Notes: generated by a model from the sequence alone, not told the origin. DNA of 37,929 nucleotides from Methanobacterium sp. Maddingley MBC34 (GCA_000309865.1 AMGN01000019.1:1-37929), one strand, 5' to 3'; shown: positions 1 through 8,828, numbered from the stretch's first letter. A program made the numbers and translations.

Positions 1-1553
1 GTAACTGACTCTGGAGGGTACTCCTTTATCAGACTGAAATCCTGGATGTATTTTTTGAAGTTATGCCATTTGGCATCGTACTCTTCACCGTAGGTGGTCC
101 ACTGGCCTGCGATCTTCTGCGGTAGGATGAGAGAAATGATTGATACCACTCCCAGGACTATAGATGCCAATAAGGCGAAAGTAGCTGCAGGTAAAGAATC
201 GGTAATGGTTATGAAGAACACGATGGCAGCCACTATAATTCCTGCCACTCCAAAAATCTTTAAATAATTGTCTCCCTTTTTGATGAAGATCTTATTCAAC
301 TGGTCATCACTGAGGAATCTGTCTTTTATATCAGCTTTCCAGTTATTGTAGGTGTCACGGAAAGATTTTGCAGTCTCCTTATCCGATAAATCCGCAGAGA
401 TCTGGTCCAGGGATATCAATCCATCTTCTTCAAACTCTTCCAGAAAGTTTAAAATGTCCAATTCAAATTCTTTAAGGGTAGATTTATCCTTAGCAGTGTT
501 AATTTTAAGAAACATAGAGTCATCTATTCCATAACCTTCCTTGGATAGCGGTTCTTTCTCCATTAAAAGGTATTTTCTGTCGATTAGATCCATTATGGTG
601 GCTTTAAAGCCATCCATGTCTGGCTCTCCTATTTTCTTGGAGAACCCTGGGCCGCAGATGGCATTGACCAGGGCAGGTGGATCATCAGTAGGGATGTCTC
701 GCTCATATTCTGCCTGATAATCTATTTTTGGCTCCCTCCCATAGCGGTAGTAAATAATTACCGGTACAAAAAGGGCTAGAATCATTAAAATTGCTAAAAT
801 TGAATATAAATTGCTATAAAAGTTGAGCTGATTCTGGTAATCGTTCTGTATCTGTTCTATCTGATTTAAGGCGTCTTGATTTATGATGGTTCCGTTGGTG
901 GGGTTGTTTGAGAATTGACTTTTGGGTAGGACCATCCTAACTTCCAAGTAATCTCCTGAAGGAATAGTTCCACTGGTTATCGCCAGAGTGTTACCCTGCC
1001 AGCTGGAATTTTTAGCATAATACGGAGGATTCAACCAGTATTCAACACCATCACTGGAAGGAACATGAATTTTGGCATTGAGCTGGCCAATTGGCTCTTC
1101 CCATCCTTCACCCACCAGTTTATACTGTAATTCAACTATGTCATTGTAAAACCGCAACACGTGCAACAGGTCATATTCAAGGGTGACATCCACATCCCTA
1201 TTGGAAATTGGACTGGTTTTTGCCGCATCAGAGTATAAATATATTTTAATCCGCTGATTGGTGCCCTGATCAATGATTTCATCACTGGAATAAACACCAT
1301 CAGTGGAAACCTTCACATTTTGAAGGATCTGGCCACTTTTTAAGGGTAAATCCCGGTACACTCCGTTGTAGGTTCCTGAAAAAGAGTAATGGATGGTTTC
1401 CTTAACATGAATGGAACCATCATTTTGCAGGAAAAGATCCATATCAATGGAAGGTATGGAATAGCTCCTGTCTTCAGCAAAGGCAAATCCCGTGCATAAA
1501 AGTAGAATAATGGATAACGTGGCTATTAAAATAACATAATTCTTTTTATCCAC
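1..1553 (-). CDS. DUF2207 membrane protein (3' end outside window)
   Basis: I translated this reading frame by hand; it stays open to the window edge, so the C-terminus is missing. The start is a GTG at 1553 with a strong AAGGAGG-like site just upstream (about 1559-1568). The N-terminus is a signal peptide or anchor (about residues 1-25), followed by an extracytoplasmic beta-rich region containing the DUF2207 hallmark of alternating 'Y-x-G-x-Y-N-G-V-Y-R-D-L-P' type residues near 55-70. A membrane helix lies near residues 240-262, followed by a cytoplasmic region and a second hydrophobic block near 425-475. The gene follows lemA by 20 bp in the same direction, and DUF2207 and LemA proteins are frequent neighbours, so they probably form one envelope-associated operon. 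The biochemical role is unknown. Confidence 0.85.
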   Translation of the reverse strand, partial: MDKKNYVILIATLSIILLLCTGFAFAEDRSYSIPSIDMDLFLQNDGSIHVKETIHYSFSGTYNGVYRDLPLKSGQILQNVKVSTDGVYSSDEIIDQGTNQRIKIYLYSDAAKTSPISNRDVDVTLEYDLLHVLRFYNDIVELQYKLVGEGWEEPIGQLNAKIHVPSSDGVEYWLNPPYYAKNSSWQGNTLAITSGTIPSGDYLEVRMVLPKSQFSNNPTNGTIINQDALNQIEQIQNDYQNQLNFYSNLYSILAILMILALFVPVIIYYRYGREPKIDYQAEYERDIPTDDPPALVNAICGPGFSKKIGEPDMDGFKATIMDLIDRKYLLMEKEPLSKEGYGIDDSMFLKINTAKDKSTLKEFELDILNFLEEFEEDGLISLDQISADLSDKETAKSFRDTYNNWKADIKDRFLSDDQLNKIFIKKGDNYLKIFGVAGIIVAAIVFFITITDSLPAATFALLASIVLGVVSIISLILPQKIAGQWTTYGEEYDAKWHNFKKYIQDFSLIKEYPPESV

Positions 1554-1573
1554 TGGTAATCCTCCTTAAGGAA

Positions 1574-2125
1574 TTAGAACTCAACTTTAGGGACTTCCCT
1601 TTTGGCCTCTTCGATCTCGAAGAATTCTGCTTCCTGGAAGTGGAACATTGATGCTATGATGTTACTGGGGACCATCTGGCATTTGTTGTTGTACATCAAC
1701 ACCGTGTCGTTGTAAAACTGTCTGGAATAAGCAATTTTATTCTCAGTTTCCTCTAACTGGCTTTGTAGCTCCAGAAAGTTTTCATTGGCCTTCAATTCAG
1801 GATAGTTCTCTGCCACGGCAAAAAGACTCTTCAGAGTATCAGTTAATATATTGTTGGCTTCTGCAGTTTCTTGAACTGTTTTAGCATTCATCAAACCGGC
1901 TCTTGCCTCGGTTACATTTTGAAAAACTGTTTTTTCGTGTTTAGCATATCCTTTTACAGTTTCCACCAGATTGGGTATGAGGTCTGCACGACGGTTCAAC
2001 TGAACATCAATCTGAGACCAGGCATTTTTAACTCTATTTCTGAGCTGAACCAGACTGTTGTAAAGATACACAAACACGACCACTATCAGAATCAGTATAA
2101 TTAGTATTATTAGTTCGATTAACAT
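1574..2125 (-). CDS. lemA: LemA family protein
   Basis: The 183-residue protein has an N-terminal membrane helix (about residues 2-24) and then a long helical domain. The family signature is visible: N-R-V-K-N-A-W-S-Q-I-D-V-Q-L, then R-R-A-D-L-I-P-N-L-V-E-T-V-K-G-Y, and near the C-terminus a Y-N motif ('FYNDTVLMYN'). Length and layout are normal for LemA, which has a short N-terminus outside and a cytoplasmic helical bundle; its molecular function is not established. I placed the start at the ATG at 2125 because GGTGAT lies exactly 4 nt upstream, the same spacing seen at two other genes here; an upstream GTG at 2134 is in frame but overlaps that site. It is the first gene of a likely two-gene operon with the DUF2207 protein. 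Confidence 0.93.
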   Translation of the reverse strand: MLIELIILIILILIVVVFVYLYNSLVQLRNRVKNAWSQIDVQLNRRADLIPNLVETVKGYAKHEKTVFQNVTEARAGLMNAKTVQETAEANNILTDTLKSLFAVAENYPELKANENFLELQSQLEETENKIAYSRQFYNDTVLMYNNKCQMVPSNIIASMFHFQEAEFFEIEEAKREVPKVEF

Positions 2126-2395
2126 TTCCATCACCAGTCATAAATTTTGATCATGTTCTTATTAATCCCTGTACAATTATCATTAATATAATTTAGCTAA
2201 ATCAAAGGTTCAAAAAATTTAGTGATATAATTCGAAACCTGAAAAATCTAAAACACCATTTCCCTTCGAATCATAAATGATTTAGGGAAATATTAAGCGA
2301 ATCAACTTAATGTATACTTTAAAATGCCATAAATAAAGTAAATTGACTAGTGCCACTTTTAAACTATAATGAAGATAATACAATCCCATTCATGC

Positions 2396-2423
2396 CCACT
2401 TACGTTAAACCACTTACGTTAAA
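2396..2423. repeat. Perfect 14-bp tandem duplication
   Basis: CCACTTACGTTAAA occurs twice head to tail (2396-2409 and 2410-2423). The inverse of its core, GTAAGTG, recurs at 2461-2467. It lies directly upstream of the TATA-like stretch of the following gene. Confidence 0.9.
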
Positions 2424-2434
2424 TATAATATAAA
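2421..2434 (+). promoter_or_regulatory. Putative TATA box for the beta-lactamase-like gene
   Basis: AAATATAATATAAA is the best archaeal TATA-like stretch upstream of the gene starting at 2561. It predicts transcription starting near 2455-2460, inside the AATCAATTAA array, and a leader of about 100 nt. Inferred from sequence only. Confidence 0.45.
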
Positions 2435-2449
2435 CTTCAAAGAAAAAAT

Positions 2450-2510
2450 AATCAATTAATGTAAGTGCCTAATCAATTAAACAAAGTAGGAATCAATTAA
2501 TGGACTCAAA
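2450..2510. repeat. Three AATCAATTAA copies at 20-21 bp spacing
   Basis: Identical 10-mers begin at 2450, 2471 and 2491. The spacers partly resemble each other (AAGT in the first two), so this could be a decayed 20-bp tandem repeat. The two-helical-turn spacing and the position at the predicted transcription start would also suit a regulator lining one DNA face. Confidence 0.75.
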
Positions 2511-2560
2511 TAGATTGGAGTTATCCTATCTAGAATTCTTATAATAATGAGGGGATCGAG

Positions 2561-4300
2561 TTGAAAAACCTTGGAACTGGTGTGATGATGGTTGCCGCAG
2601 TTTTGGTGGCGGTGGTCATTGTGATCTTACCCCATAATCCCATCATATCTGATGATAATATTTCAGATGTCATTCAAACACCTTTCAACCCAGAGTCATT
2701 CCCTAATAATTTCCCTAATAATATTATAAATACAGACACTACTACTAATTCTCTTATTTTTAATGTGAATGCTTACTCTTCAAGCATTTTACATAGTCCT
2801 AATACTCAAAATGGACTTGAAGACCAAATCTCCACAATTTATTCTCCAGATATTAGTACAGTCATTGCTTTATTCGATCCCTATGTTGAAAATCTGTTTG
2901 AAAATAGCCTTATCCCTGGAGCGGCAGTGGTGGTGGTTTACCAAGACAGAATTGTTTATATGAAGACCCTAGGGGTTAAAAAAGTGGGAGAAAATGATCC
3001 TGTAGATGAGGACACCCTATTTGAGATAGGATCCGCTTCCAAGGCTTTCACTTCTGCAGCTATGGCTGCCCTGGTGGATGAGGGTGTGATAAACTGGGAG
3101 AATCTGGCACGCCAATACTACAGTGATCCTGATAAATTCTTGCTTAACAACTCCCAGATCACTGAAGAAATTAACATGCTTGATCTGCTCTCCCACCGCA
3201 GTGGATTGCCCCCACAGGCAGGCAGTTACCATGTAATGGAGTTCTGGTATGATTTTAATGAAACACTCTTCCATTTACGATATTTACCACCTGAAAGTGA
3301 ATTCAGAACCCAGTACGCTTATCAGAACATCCTTTATGCATTAGCTGGATATTCTGCTTCCCAAGCCGCGGGGATGACCTGGGATGACCTTATAAGGCAA
3401 AAGATATTCCAGCCACTTCAAATGAATTCCAGTACCACCACCCTCCAGGAATTCCTCAATAATCCCAACCATGCCAGTAACCATGAAATAAATGAAAATG
3501 GACAGGTTAACTATATGGAACCTTATAATCTTGATGCCATGGGCCCTGCCACCAGTATAAGTGCCTCCATCAAGGATCTGGGGAACTGGATTCGTTTCCA
3601 GATGAATAATGGTCAGTTCAACGGACAACAAGTGGTATCATCCCAATCTTTAGGTGAAACCCATAACATTCATATTGTAATTGACCAGCAGACTGGTTAT
3701 ACCCTAGGCTATGGATTGGGCTGGGGTGTGGAAGTGGGAACTGATTCTTATGAAATCATGCACAGTGGATCCACAGTGTATTCCTGCAGTTACACGGATC
3801 TCTTCCTCACTGATGATCTGGGTATAATGGTGGTTGCCAATGAAGGAACCAGAGGAATAAGATTCGGACAATTACTGAGTGAAATGTTGCATAATATTTA
3901 CAAAAGCGGTGCAGTGCCTGTTGGGACCAGTACACAGTTTACTCCTGATGATTCTGCCTTTAATGAGGATGCTGCCTTCACCAATCCCCAATATGAAAAA
4001 CTTCCCCAAATTTTAAATTCAGTTCCATTACCATACCCAATTGAAAATTACATGGGAAATTATTCTTCAGACTATTGGGGGGACATTAAAATAGAGAAAA
4101 AAAATGAAACCAGCCTTTTACTGTACCCTGGGAACAACCCAAATCCCATAACCCTCAATCATTACAGTGGTAACACCTTTAATGAAAGCGACCTACAAAC
4201 TGAGGTAACTTTCAGTGATTTTGTAGCTGATGCCCCTCAACAGGTTGTTGTTAAAAAATGGGAACAATACGGGGCAAATGGCACATTTAACCGGGTTTAA
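2561..4300 (+). CDS. Exported serine beta-lactamase-fold hydrolase
   Basis: This 579-residue protein has an N-terminal hydrophobic helix (about 7-24) that is a signal peptide or anchor, a low-complexity Asn/Ser-rich linker to about residue 95, a serine hydrolase domain of the class C beta-lactamase/PBP4*/esterase type, and a C-terminal beta domain resembling DUF3471 (about 490-579). Catalytic motifs are present: S158-x-x-K161, Y254-x-N256 and H401-S-G. The fold acts on peptides, esters or amides; methanogens lack murein, and nothing here shows the substrate. The start is TTG at 2561 with GAGGGG 6 nt upstream. It appears monocistronic. Confidence 0.88.
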   Translation: MKNLGTGVMMVAAVLVAVVIVILPHNPIISDDNISDVIQTPFNPESFPNNFPNNIINTDTTTNSLIFNVNAYSSSILHSPNTQNGLEDQISTIYSPDISTVIALFDPYVENLFENSLIPGAAVVVVYQDRIVYMKTLGVKKVGENDPVDEDTLFEIGSASKAFTSAAMAALVDEGVINWENLARQYYSDPDKFLLNNSQITEEINMLDLLSHRSGLPPQAGSYHVMEFWYDFNETLFHLRYLPPESEFRTQYAYQNILYALAGYSASQAAGMTWDDLIRQKIFQPLQMNSSTTTLQEFLNNPNHASNHEINENGQVNYMEPYNLDAMGPATSISASIKDLGNWIRFQMNNGQFNGQQVVSSQSLGETHNIHIVIDQQTGYTLGYGLGWGVEVGTDSYEIMHSGSTVYSCSYTDLFLTDDLGIMVVANEGTRGIRFGQLLSEMLHNIYKSGAVPVGTSTQFTPDDSAFNEDAAFTNPQYEKLPQILNSVPLPYPIENYMGNYSSDYWGDIKIEKKNETSLLLYPGNNPNPITLNHYSGNTFNESDLQTEVTFSDFVADAPQQVVVKKWEQYGANGTFNRV

Positions 4301-4382
4301 CTGAAAGTATCTAATTCAAGTTTTGATCTTGTCGAATGTGAAACTGCAATCACAGACAGAGAGGTAAGTTTCAAGTGTAAAA

Positions 4383-7115
4383 ATGAAGATCAATGAACTT
4401 CCTCCTGAAGAGGTTTATGGAGAATTAAACTCTTCTAATAGGGGATTAACAAGTGAAGAGGCCCAAAAGAGGCTTGAAGAATATGGGGCCAATCAGATTG
4501 AGGAAGTTAAGAAAAAACCTGTTATTTTTAAGTTTTTAGCCAATCTTTACCAGCTCCTGGCATTATTACTTTGGGCAGCCAGTGCACTTGCTTTTTTAAG
4601 TGGCACGCCCCAGTTAGGGTTCGCCATCATTGCAGTTATTATTATCAATGCTATTTTCAGTTTCTGGCAGGAGTATAAGGCAGAACAGGCACTGGAGGCC
4701 TTGAAAAAGATACTTCCATCCAAGGCCAAGGTAATTCGCAACCAGGAGAAAATTGAGATATTATCCGCCAAACTGGTTCCGGGTGATCTGTTGGTGCTGG
4801 ATGAGGGAGATAACATCTCCTCAGATGCCCGTCTGGTGGAAGTCAGTCAGATGAAGGTGGATAGTTCTACCCTTACTGGTGAGTCCAAACCTGTCCGCAA
4901 ATTCGCACATGAAGTTGCAGAAGGTGATCATGCCTTTGTAGAGATGGGTAACCTGGTATTTGCAGGCACGAGTGTGGCTTCTGGCTCTGGAAAGGCTGTG
5001 GTATTTGCCACTGGCCGAGATACCGAGTTCAACCAGATAGCCAGTTTAACCCAGGAGGTTAGCCAGGAAGCCAGTCCCTTGCAAAAGGAGCTGGCCAGGG
5101 TAACCCGTATCATAGCAGTTATTGCCATATTACTGGGAGTTACCCTCTTTGCAGTGAACCTCTGGGTGGTTAAACTCCCACTCCAGGTGGCTTTCATCTT
5201 TGCTATCGGACTGACCGTTGCTAACGTCCCTGAAGGACTGCTGCCCACTGTTACACTGGCACTTGCTGCCTCCGTGCAGAAGATGGTTCGGAAAAATGCC
5301 CTTATAAAACGTTTGTCCAGTGTGGAAACCCTGGGATCCACCAATATCATCTGCACTGACAAGACCGGTACCATAACCAAAAACGAGATGACTGTGCGTA
5401 AGGTCTGGCTTCCCTGTGAGATTATTGATGTTACGGGTGCCGGTTACTCTCCAGATGGGAAATTCCTACATAAAGGAGCGCCAATCCATCATCGCGAAAT
5501 CAGGGAACTTAAGCTCCTCTTGAGATCAGCTACCTTCTGTAATGATTCCAAGCTTATGGAAAGTGAAAATCCAGGAGACAAATGGAAAATAATTGGTGAC
5601 CCTACTGAAGCTTCTCTCCTGGTAGCTGCCCGAAAAAATGGTTTCAACTGGGAAGATGAGATAAAAAAGAATCCACGAATATTAGAGCTTCCCTTCGACT
5701 CCCAGCGGAAATCTATGACCAGCATCCACCAGAAAAACCATGGTCAGGTGGCCTATGTTAAAGGCGCTCCTAAAAAAATCATCAGCCTTTCTCCCCTGAT
5801 CTCTGATGATGGTGTTGTGAGACCATTCACTGATGAAGAGAAAGAAAAAGTGGTTAGAATACACGACAAACTGGCTGCTTCCGGGCTACGTATACTGGCC
5901 ATGGCCTATCGTGACTTACCACCTGATTTTGATGATTACCAGACCGATAATGTCGAACGAAATCTTGTATTTCTGGGTATGATGGCCATGCAGGACCCTC
6001 CACGTCCAGAAGTGAAACCTGCTGTTGGTGACTGTCATAAAGCTGGCATCCGTATCATTATGATTACCGGTGATTATGGTTTAACTGCCCAGGCCATAGC
6101 CAAGGAAGTGGGAATAGTGAGTGAGGCCTGTCGCATTGTTAAGGGTAAGGAACTTGACCAGATGAGTGATGAACAAGTGAAAGAAGTTTTAAAGGGAGAA
6201 TGTAATGTTATTTTTGCACGGGCAGTGCCCGAGCATAAGATGCGCATCGCCAGTATCTTGGAAAGCATGGATGAAATTGTGGCCATGACTGGTGATGGGG
6301 TTAACGATGCTCCGGCCCTTCGTAAGGCAGATATAGGGGTGGCCATGGGCATAACCGGCACTGATGTTGCCAAAGAAGCCGCAGATATGATCCTTACTGA
6401 TGATAACTTCGCCACCATTGTGGAAGCCATTAAGGAAGGCCGTACCATCTATGAGAATATTCGTAAGTTCATCACCTACATCTTCTCCCATGAAACCGCT
6501 GAAATCGTACCCTTTGTTATGATGGTACTTTTCAGGATCCCTTTACCCATTACAGTTATGCAGATCCTGGCCATTGATCTGGGAACAGATACTGTGCCTG
6601 CTCTGGCTCTGGGAGTGGGTCCTGCTGAGTCAGATGTTATGAACAGGCCACCTCGTCCCCGTAAAGAACGCTTATTGAATTTTGGAGTTATATTCAGAGG
6701 TTATATTTTCCTGGGGATAATTGAAGCTGCCCTGGTAATGTCTGGTTTCTTCTGGGTCCTAACAAGTAGCGGCTGGACCTTGGGCCAGCAACTCTCATTC
6801 ACCGATCCGATTTACTTAAAGGCCACCAGCATGGTCTTCGCAGGTATTGTCCTGGCCCAGATGGGAAATCTCCTGGGCTGCCAGACCAACAGAACATCGG
6901 TACTGGATGTGGGAATCTTTAAAAACAGGTGGATTTTAAGGGGAATTGCATTCTCAGTGGCTGTGATGCTGGCCATTATTTACATTCCCCCATTACAGGG
7001 AATATTCGGCACCACTGCCCTTGGACTAATCGAATGGCTCTACTTACTTACCTTTGTACCCATAATGTTCCTAGCAGATGAACTTCGCAAGTACATGGTT
7101 AGGAGAAGTCTTTAA
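4383..7115 (+). CDS. P2-type cation ATPase, Na+/K+-ATPase-like
   Basis: The 910-residue protein has the full P-type layout: cation ATPase N-terminal domain (about 1-70), M1-M2, actuator domain with TGES, M3-M4, phosphorylation site D326-K-T-G-T, nucleotide domain with K-G-A-P, hinge TGDGVNDAPAL, and M5-M10. The core resembles animal-type Na+/K+ (P2C) pumps more than PMR1 or SERCA: M4 has V-A-N-V-P283-E284-G-L-L, M6 has I-D732-L-G-T-D736-x-V-P-A, followed by A-E-S-D-x-M-x-R-x-P-R. M5 reads S-H703-E704-T-A-E707-I-V-P-F, where Na+/K+-ATPase has S-N-I-P-E-I-T-P-F. The ion is probably Na+, K+ and/or H+, but Ca2+ cannot be excluded from sequence. It is followed by a small membrane protein and an MthK-type K+ channel. 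Confidence 0.93.
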   Translation: MKINELPPEEVYGELNSSNRGLTSEEAQKRLEEYGANQIEEVKKKPVIFKFLANLYQLLALLLWAASALAFLSGTPQLGFAIIAVIIINAIFSFWQEYKAEQALEALKKILPSKAKVIRNQEKIEILSAKLVPGDLLVLDEGDNISSDARLVEVSQMKVDSSTLTGESKPVRKFAHEVAEGDHAFVEMGNLVFAGTSVASGSGKAVVFATGRDTEFNQIASLTQEVSQEASPLQKELARVTRIIAVIAILLGVTLFAVNLWVVKLPLQVAFIFAIGLTVANVPEGLLPTVTLALAASVQKMVRKNALIKRLSSVETLGSTNIICTDKTGTITKNEMTVRKVWLPCEIIDVTGAGYSPDGKFLHKGAPIHHREIRELKLLLRSATFCNDSKLMESENPGDKWKIIGDPTEASLLVAARKNGFNWEDEIKKNPRILELPFDSQRKSMTSIHQKNHGQVAYVKGAPKKIISLSPLISDDGVVRPFTDEEKEKVVRIHDKLAASGLRILAMAYRDLPPDFDDYQTDNVERNLVFLGMMAMQDPPRPEVKPAVGDCHKAGIRIIMITGDYGLTAQAIAKEVGIVSEACRIVKGKELDQMSDEQVKEVLKGECNVIFARAVPEHKMRIASILESMDEIVAMTGDGVNDAPALRKADIGVAMGITGTDVAKEAADMILTDDNFATIVEAIKEGRTIYENIRKFITYIFSHETAEIVPFVMMVLFRIPLPITVMQILAIDLGTDTVPALALGVGPAESDVMNRPPRPRKERLLNFGVIFRGYIFLGIIEAALVMSGFFWVLTSSGWTLGQQLSFTDPIYLKATSMVFAGIVLAQMGNLLGCQTNRTSVLDVGIFKNRWILRGIAFSVAVMLAIIYIPPLQGIFGTTALGLIEWLYLLTFVPIMFLADELRKYMVRRSL

Positions 7116-7399
7116 AGTCAATAGAAGCAATAATCCCCTTAAAGTACTAAAAAAATAATAAAAATGACCTAATCTTACAAAAAGTACAAATTAATTAATA
7201 TTAAAAAATCCTCACTGTAATTTAGAGGTGTACATTAAGGGAAGTATTCTGTTAGATAGGGAAGTACTCTATTAGAGAAAATTTAGGGAATTAATCTGTT
7301 GGAGAAAATACTTCATGATAAATCATATTAGATAGAAATAAAAAAACGAAGTACAACTATAAATTTCCAAATTTGAAATATTAAAAAGGAGGAATAAAA
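7116..7399. other. Intergenic region with 20-bp repeats
   Basis: No gene is seen in these 284 bp. They contain AT-rich DNA, a three-copy imperfect 20-bp repeat (7238-7304) and probably the promoter for the small membrane protein. Confidence 0.6.
7238..7304. repeat. Imperfect 20-bp repeat, three copies
   Basis: Units start at 7238, 7258 and 7285. The first two are adjacent and match at 17 of 20 positions; the third follows after 7 bp and is more diverged. Shared core: AGGGAA, then CT-x-T-T-x-G-A/G. Confidence 0.75.
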
Positions 7400-7732
7400 A
7401 TGAAATGGCAAATTATAATGTTATCAGTATTAGTTTTTGTTTTTATGTCATTTTCGACCGTTTGGGCGAATGAAGAGCCTATAGGAGAATCTGGTTCCCA
7501 GATAAGCACGTCAAGTGTGGCCAGCATTACACCATTAATGAAAGGGAGTAGTGGGGGCAGTAAAAGTAGCAGCTCTTCCAGTAAAACAAAAACCAGTGAC
7601 GGTGATGACACCTCAGATGTTAACGATACCGATGATTCCAGTGGAGGATTCCCCTGGTGGATTATCATTGTTATAATCGTAGTCATCCTGGGAATAATAG
7701 GATTGGTGATCTGGTATCTTTTCCTTCGATGA
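7400..7732 (+). CDS. Small exported Ser-rich protein with C-terminal membrane helix
   Basis: I do not recognise a family. The 110-residue protein has a signal peptide (about 1-23, ending S-T-V-W-A), a short polar region, a Ser/Gly/Lys then Asp/Thr/Ser-rich stretch (about 50-82) and a strong C-terminal helix (about 84-106, starting P-W-W-I-I-I) with a short R tail. This predicts a type I membrane protein with a flexible external domain of about 60 residues. AAAGGAGG precedes the ATG. It ends 58 bp before the K+ channel gene and is probably co-transcribed with it, which makes an accessory role in ion transport possible but unproven. Confidence 0.8.
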   Translation: MKWQIIMLSVLVFVFMSFSTVWANEEPIGESGSQISTSSVASITPLMKGSSGGSKSSSSSSKTKTSDGDDTSDVNDTDDSSGGFPWWIIIVIIVVILGIIGLVIWYLFLR

Positions 7733-7790
7733 GGGAATTAATCTCCTGATAAAAAAATAGGAAAATTGCAATAAGAGATTGGAGGCCCAA

Positions 7791-8804
7791 ATGTATGTAA
7801 TTTTACGGGTACTCAGGAAAAGCCTGCCTATGGTGGCTAAACAGAGACTAACCTGGATTTTAATCCTGGTTCTCGGTATAATAGCCTATGGAACTATTGG
7901 TTTTCACTTCATTGAAGGACAACCATGGATCGTATCTTTTTACTGGACCTTTGTAACTATAGGAACCGTTGGATATGGTGATTACAGTCCTAAAAGCCCT
8001 TTAGGAATGTTTTTCACAATTAGTCTGATTGTTTTGGGTATAGGAACCTTTGCTCTGGCAATAGAATCCCTAGTAAACCTAATCTTCAAAAGACAACAAA
8101 TGAAACTTATGGGGCTGATAAACGTGGAAAGATCAAAACACGTGGTTATATGTGGATGGACCGAAAGTACAGTGGAATGTATTAAGGAAATAGGGAAAAC
8201 ATCAGAAATTTTCGTTCTTGATGAAAATGAACAGGTGCAGAAAAACGCCCTTAAAAATGGGGCTAACTTCGTTCATGGTGATCCCACTCGCATCAAAGAT
8301 CTGGAAAAGGCCAATGTCAAAGGAGCTCAGGCAGTTATCGTGGATATGGAATCTGATTCTAAAACCATTCACTGCATCTTGAGCATACGTAAAGTGGACC
8401 AGAAAGTCAGAGTAGTGGCCGAAGCCCAGCGTTACGAAAACATCGAACAGATAAAACTGGCCGGTGCCAGCCAGGTAATTTCACCCTTCGTAATATCCGG
8501 CCGCCTCATGTACAAGAGTATCGATGATGGCTACGAGGCCATGTTTGTCCAGGATGTTCTGGCAGAGCACACCAGCAGGGAGATGAGGGAAGTTAAAATC
8601 AGTGCCGAAAGCCAGTTCAACGGTTTAAGTATTGTGGAAGCAGATATCCACGAGAGAACTGGAGTGGTAGTAGTTGGAGTGGGCCGTGACGGAGAGCTTA
8701 CCATCGACCCTCCACGGGATTACACCCTGGAAACCGGAGATGTGGTTCTGGGTATTGGTAAGGTAGAAGAGTTCGAAAAAATGGAGAATACTAAAGTAAC
8801 ATGA
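7791..8804 (+). CDS. mthK: MthK-type RCK-gated potassium channel
   Basis: The 337-residue protein aligns almost without gaps to the Methanothermobacter channel MthK as I remember it. Order: cytoplasmic start, TM1 (about 20-40), pore helix, selectivity filter T59-V-G-Y-G-D64, TM2 (about 70-98), then an RCK N domain (from about 115: H-V-V-I-C-G-W) and RCK C domain. The internal Met107, from which MthK makes its free RCK subunit, is conserved (ATG at 8109). Of the residues I recall as Ca2+ ligands, D185, E211, E249, E267 and D306 equivalents are present, but the partner of MthK E212 is Q213. The ATG at 7791 has GGAGG 5 nt upstream; an in-frame TTG at 7779 is less likely. Context: cation pump and small membrane protein upstream. 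Confidence 0.94.
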   Translation: MYVILRVLRKSLPMVAKQRLTWILILVLGIIAYGTIGFHFIEGQPWIVSFYWTFVTIGTVGYGDYSPKSPLGMFFTISLIVLGIGTFALAIESLVNLIFKRQQMKLMGLINVERSKHVVICGWTESTVECIKEIGKTSEIFVLDENEQVQKNALKNGANFVHGDPTRIKDLEKANVKGAQAVIVDMESDSKTIHCILSIRKVDQKVRVVAEAQRYENIEQIKLAGASQVISPFVISGRLMYKSIDDGYEAMFVQDVLAEHTSREMREVKISAESQFNGLSIVEADIHERTGVVVVGVGRDGELTIDPPRDYTLETGDVVLGIGKVEEFEKMENTKVT

Positions 8805-8828
8805 TATGGTAAATTGTGAAGTAAAATA

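Larger units (their letters stand above)
2126..2560. other. Divergent intergenic region with promoter repeats
   Basis: No gene is visible in these 435 bp between the divergent lemA and beta-lactamase-like genes. The left half is plain AT-rich DNA presumably holding the lemA promoter. The right half holds a 14-bp tandem duplication (2396-2423), a TATA-like stretch (about 2422-2433) and three copies of AATCAATTAA at 2450, 2471 and 2491. Confidence 0.7.

Noticed and set aside
2450..2510. Possible small CRISPR-like array
   Set aside because: Repeats are only 10 bp with 10-11 bp spacers and no cas genes are near; a promoter or slippage repeat explains it better.
4928..6448. Long minus-strand open frames opposite the cation ATPase
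   Set aside because: They lie within a strongly conserved gene on the other strand, have Ser/Thr/Ala-rich nonsense composition and no start signals.
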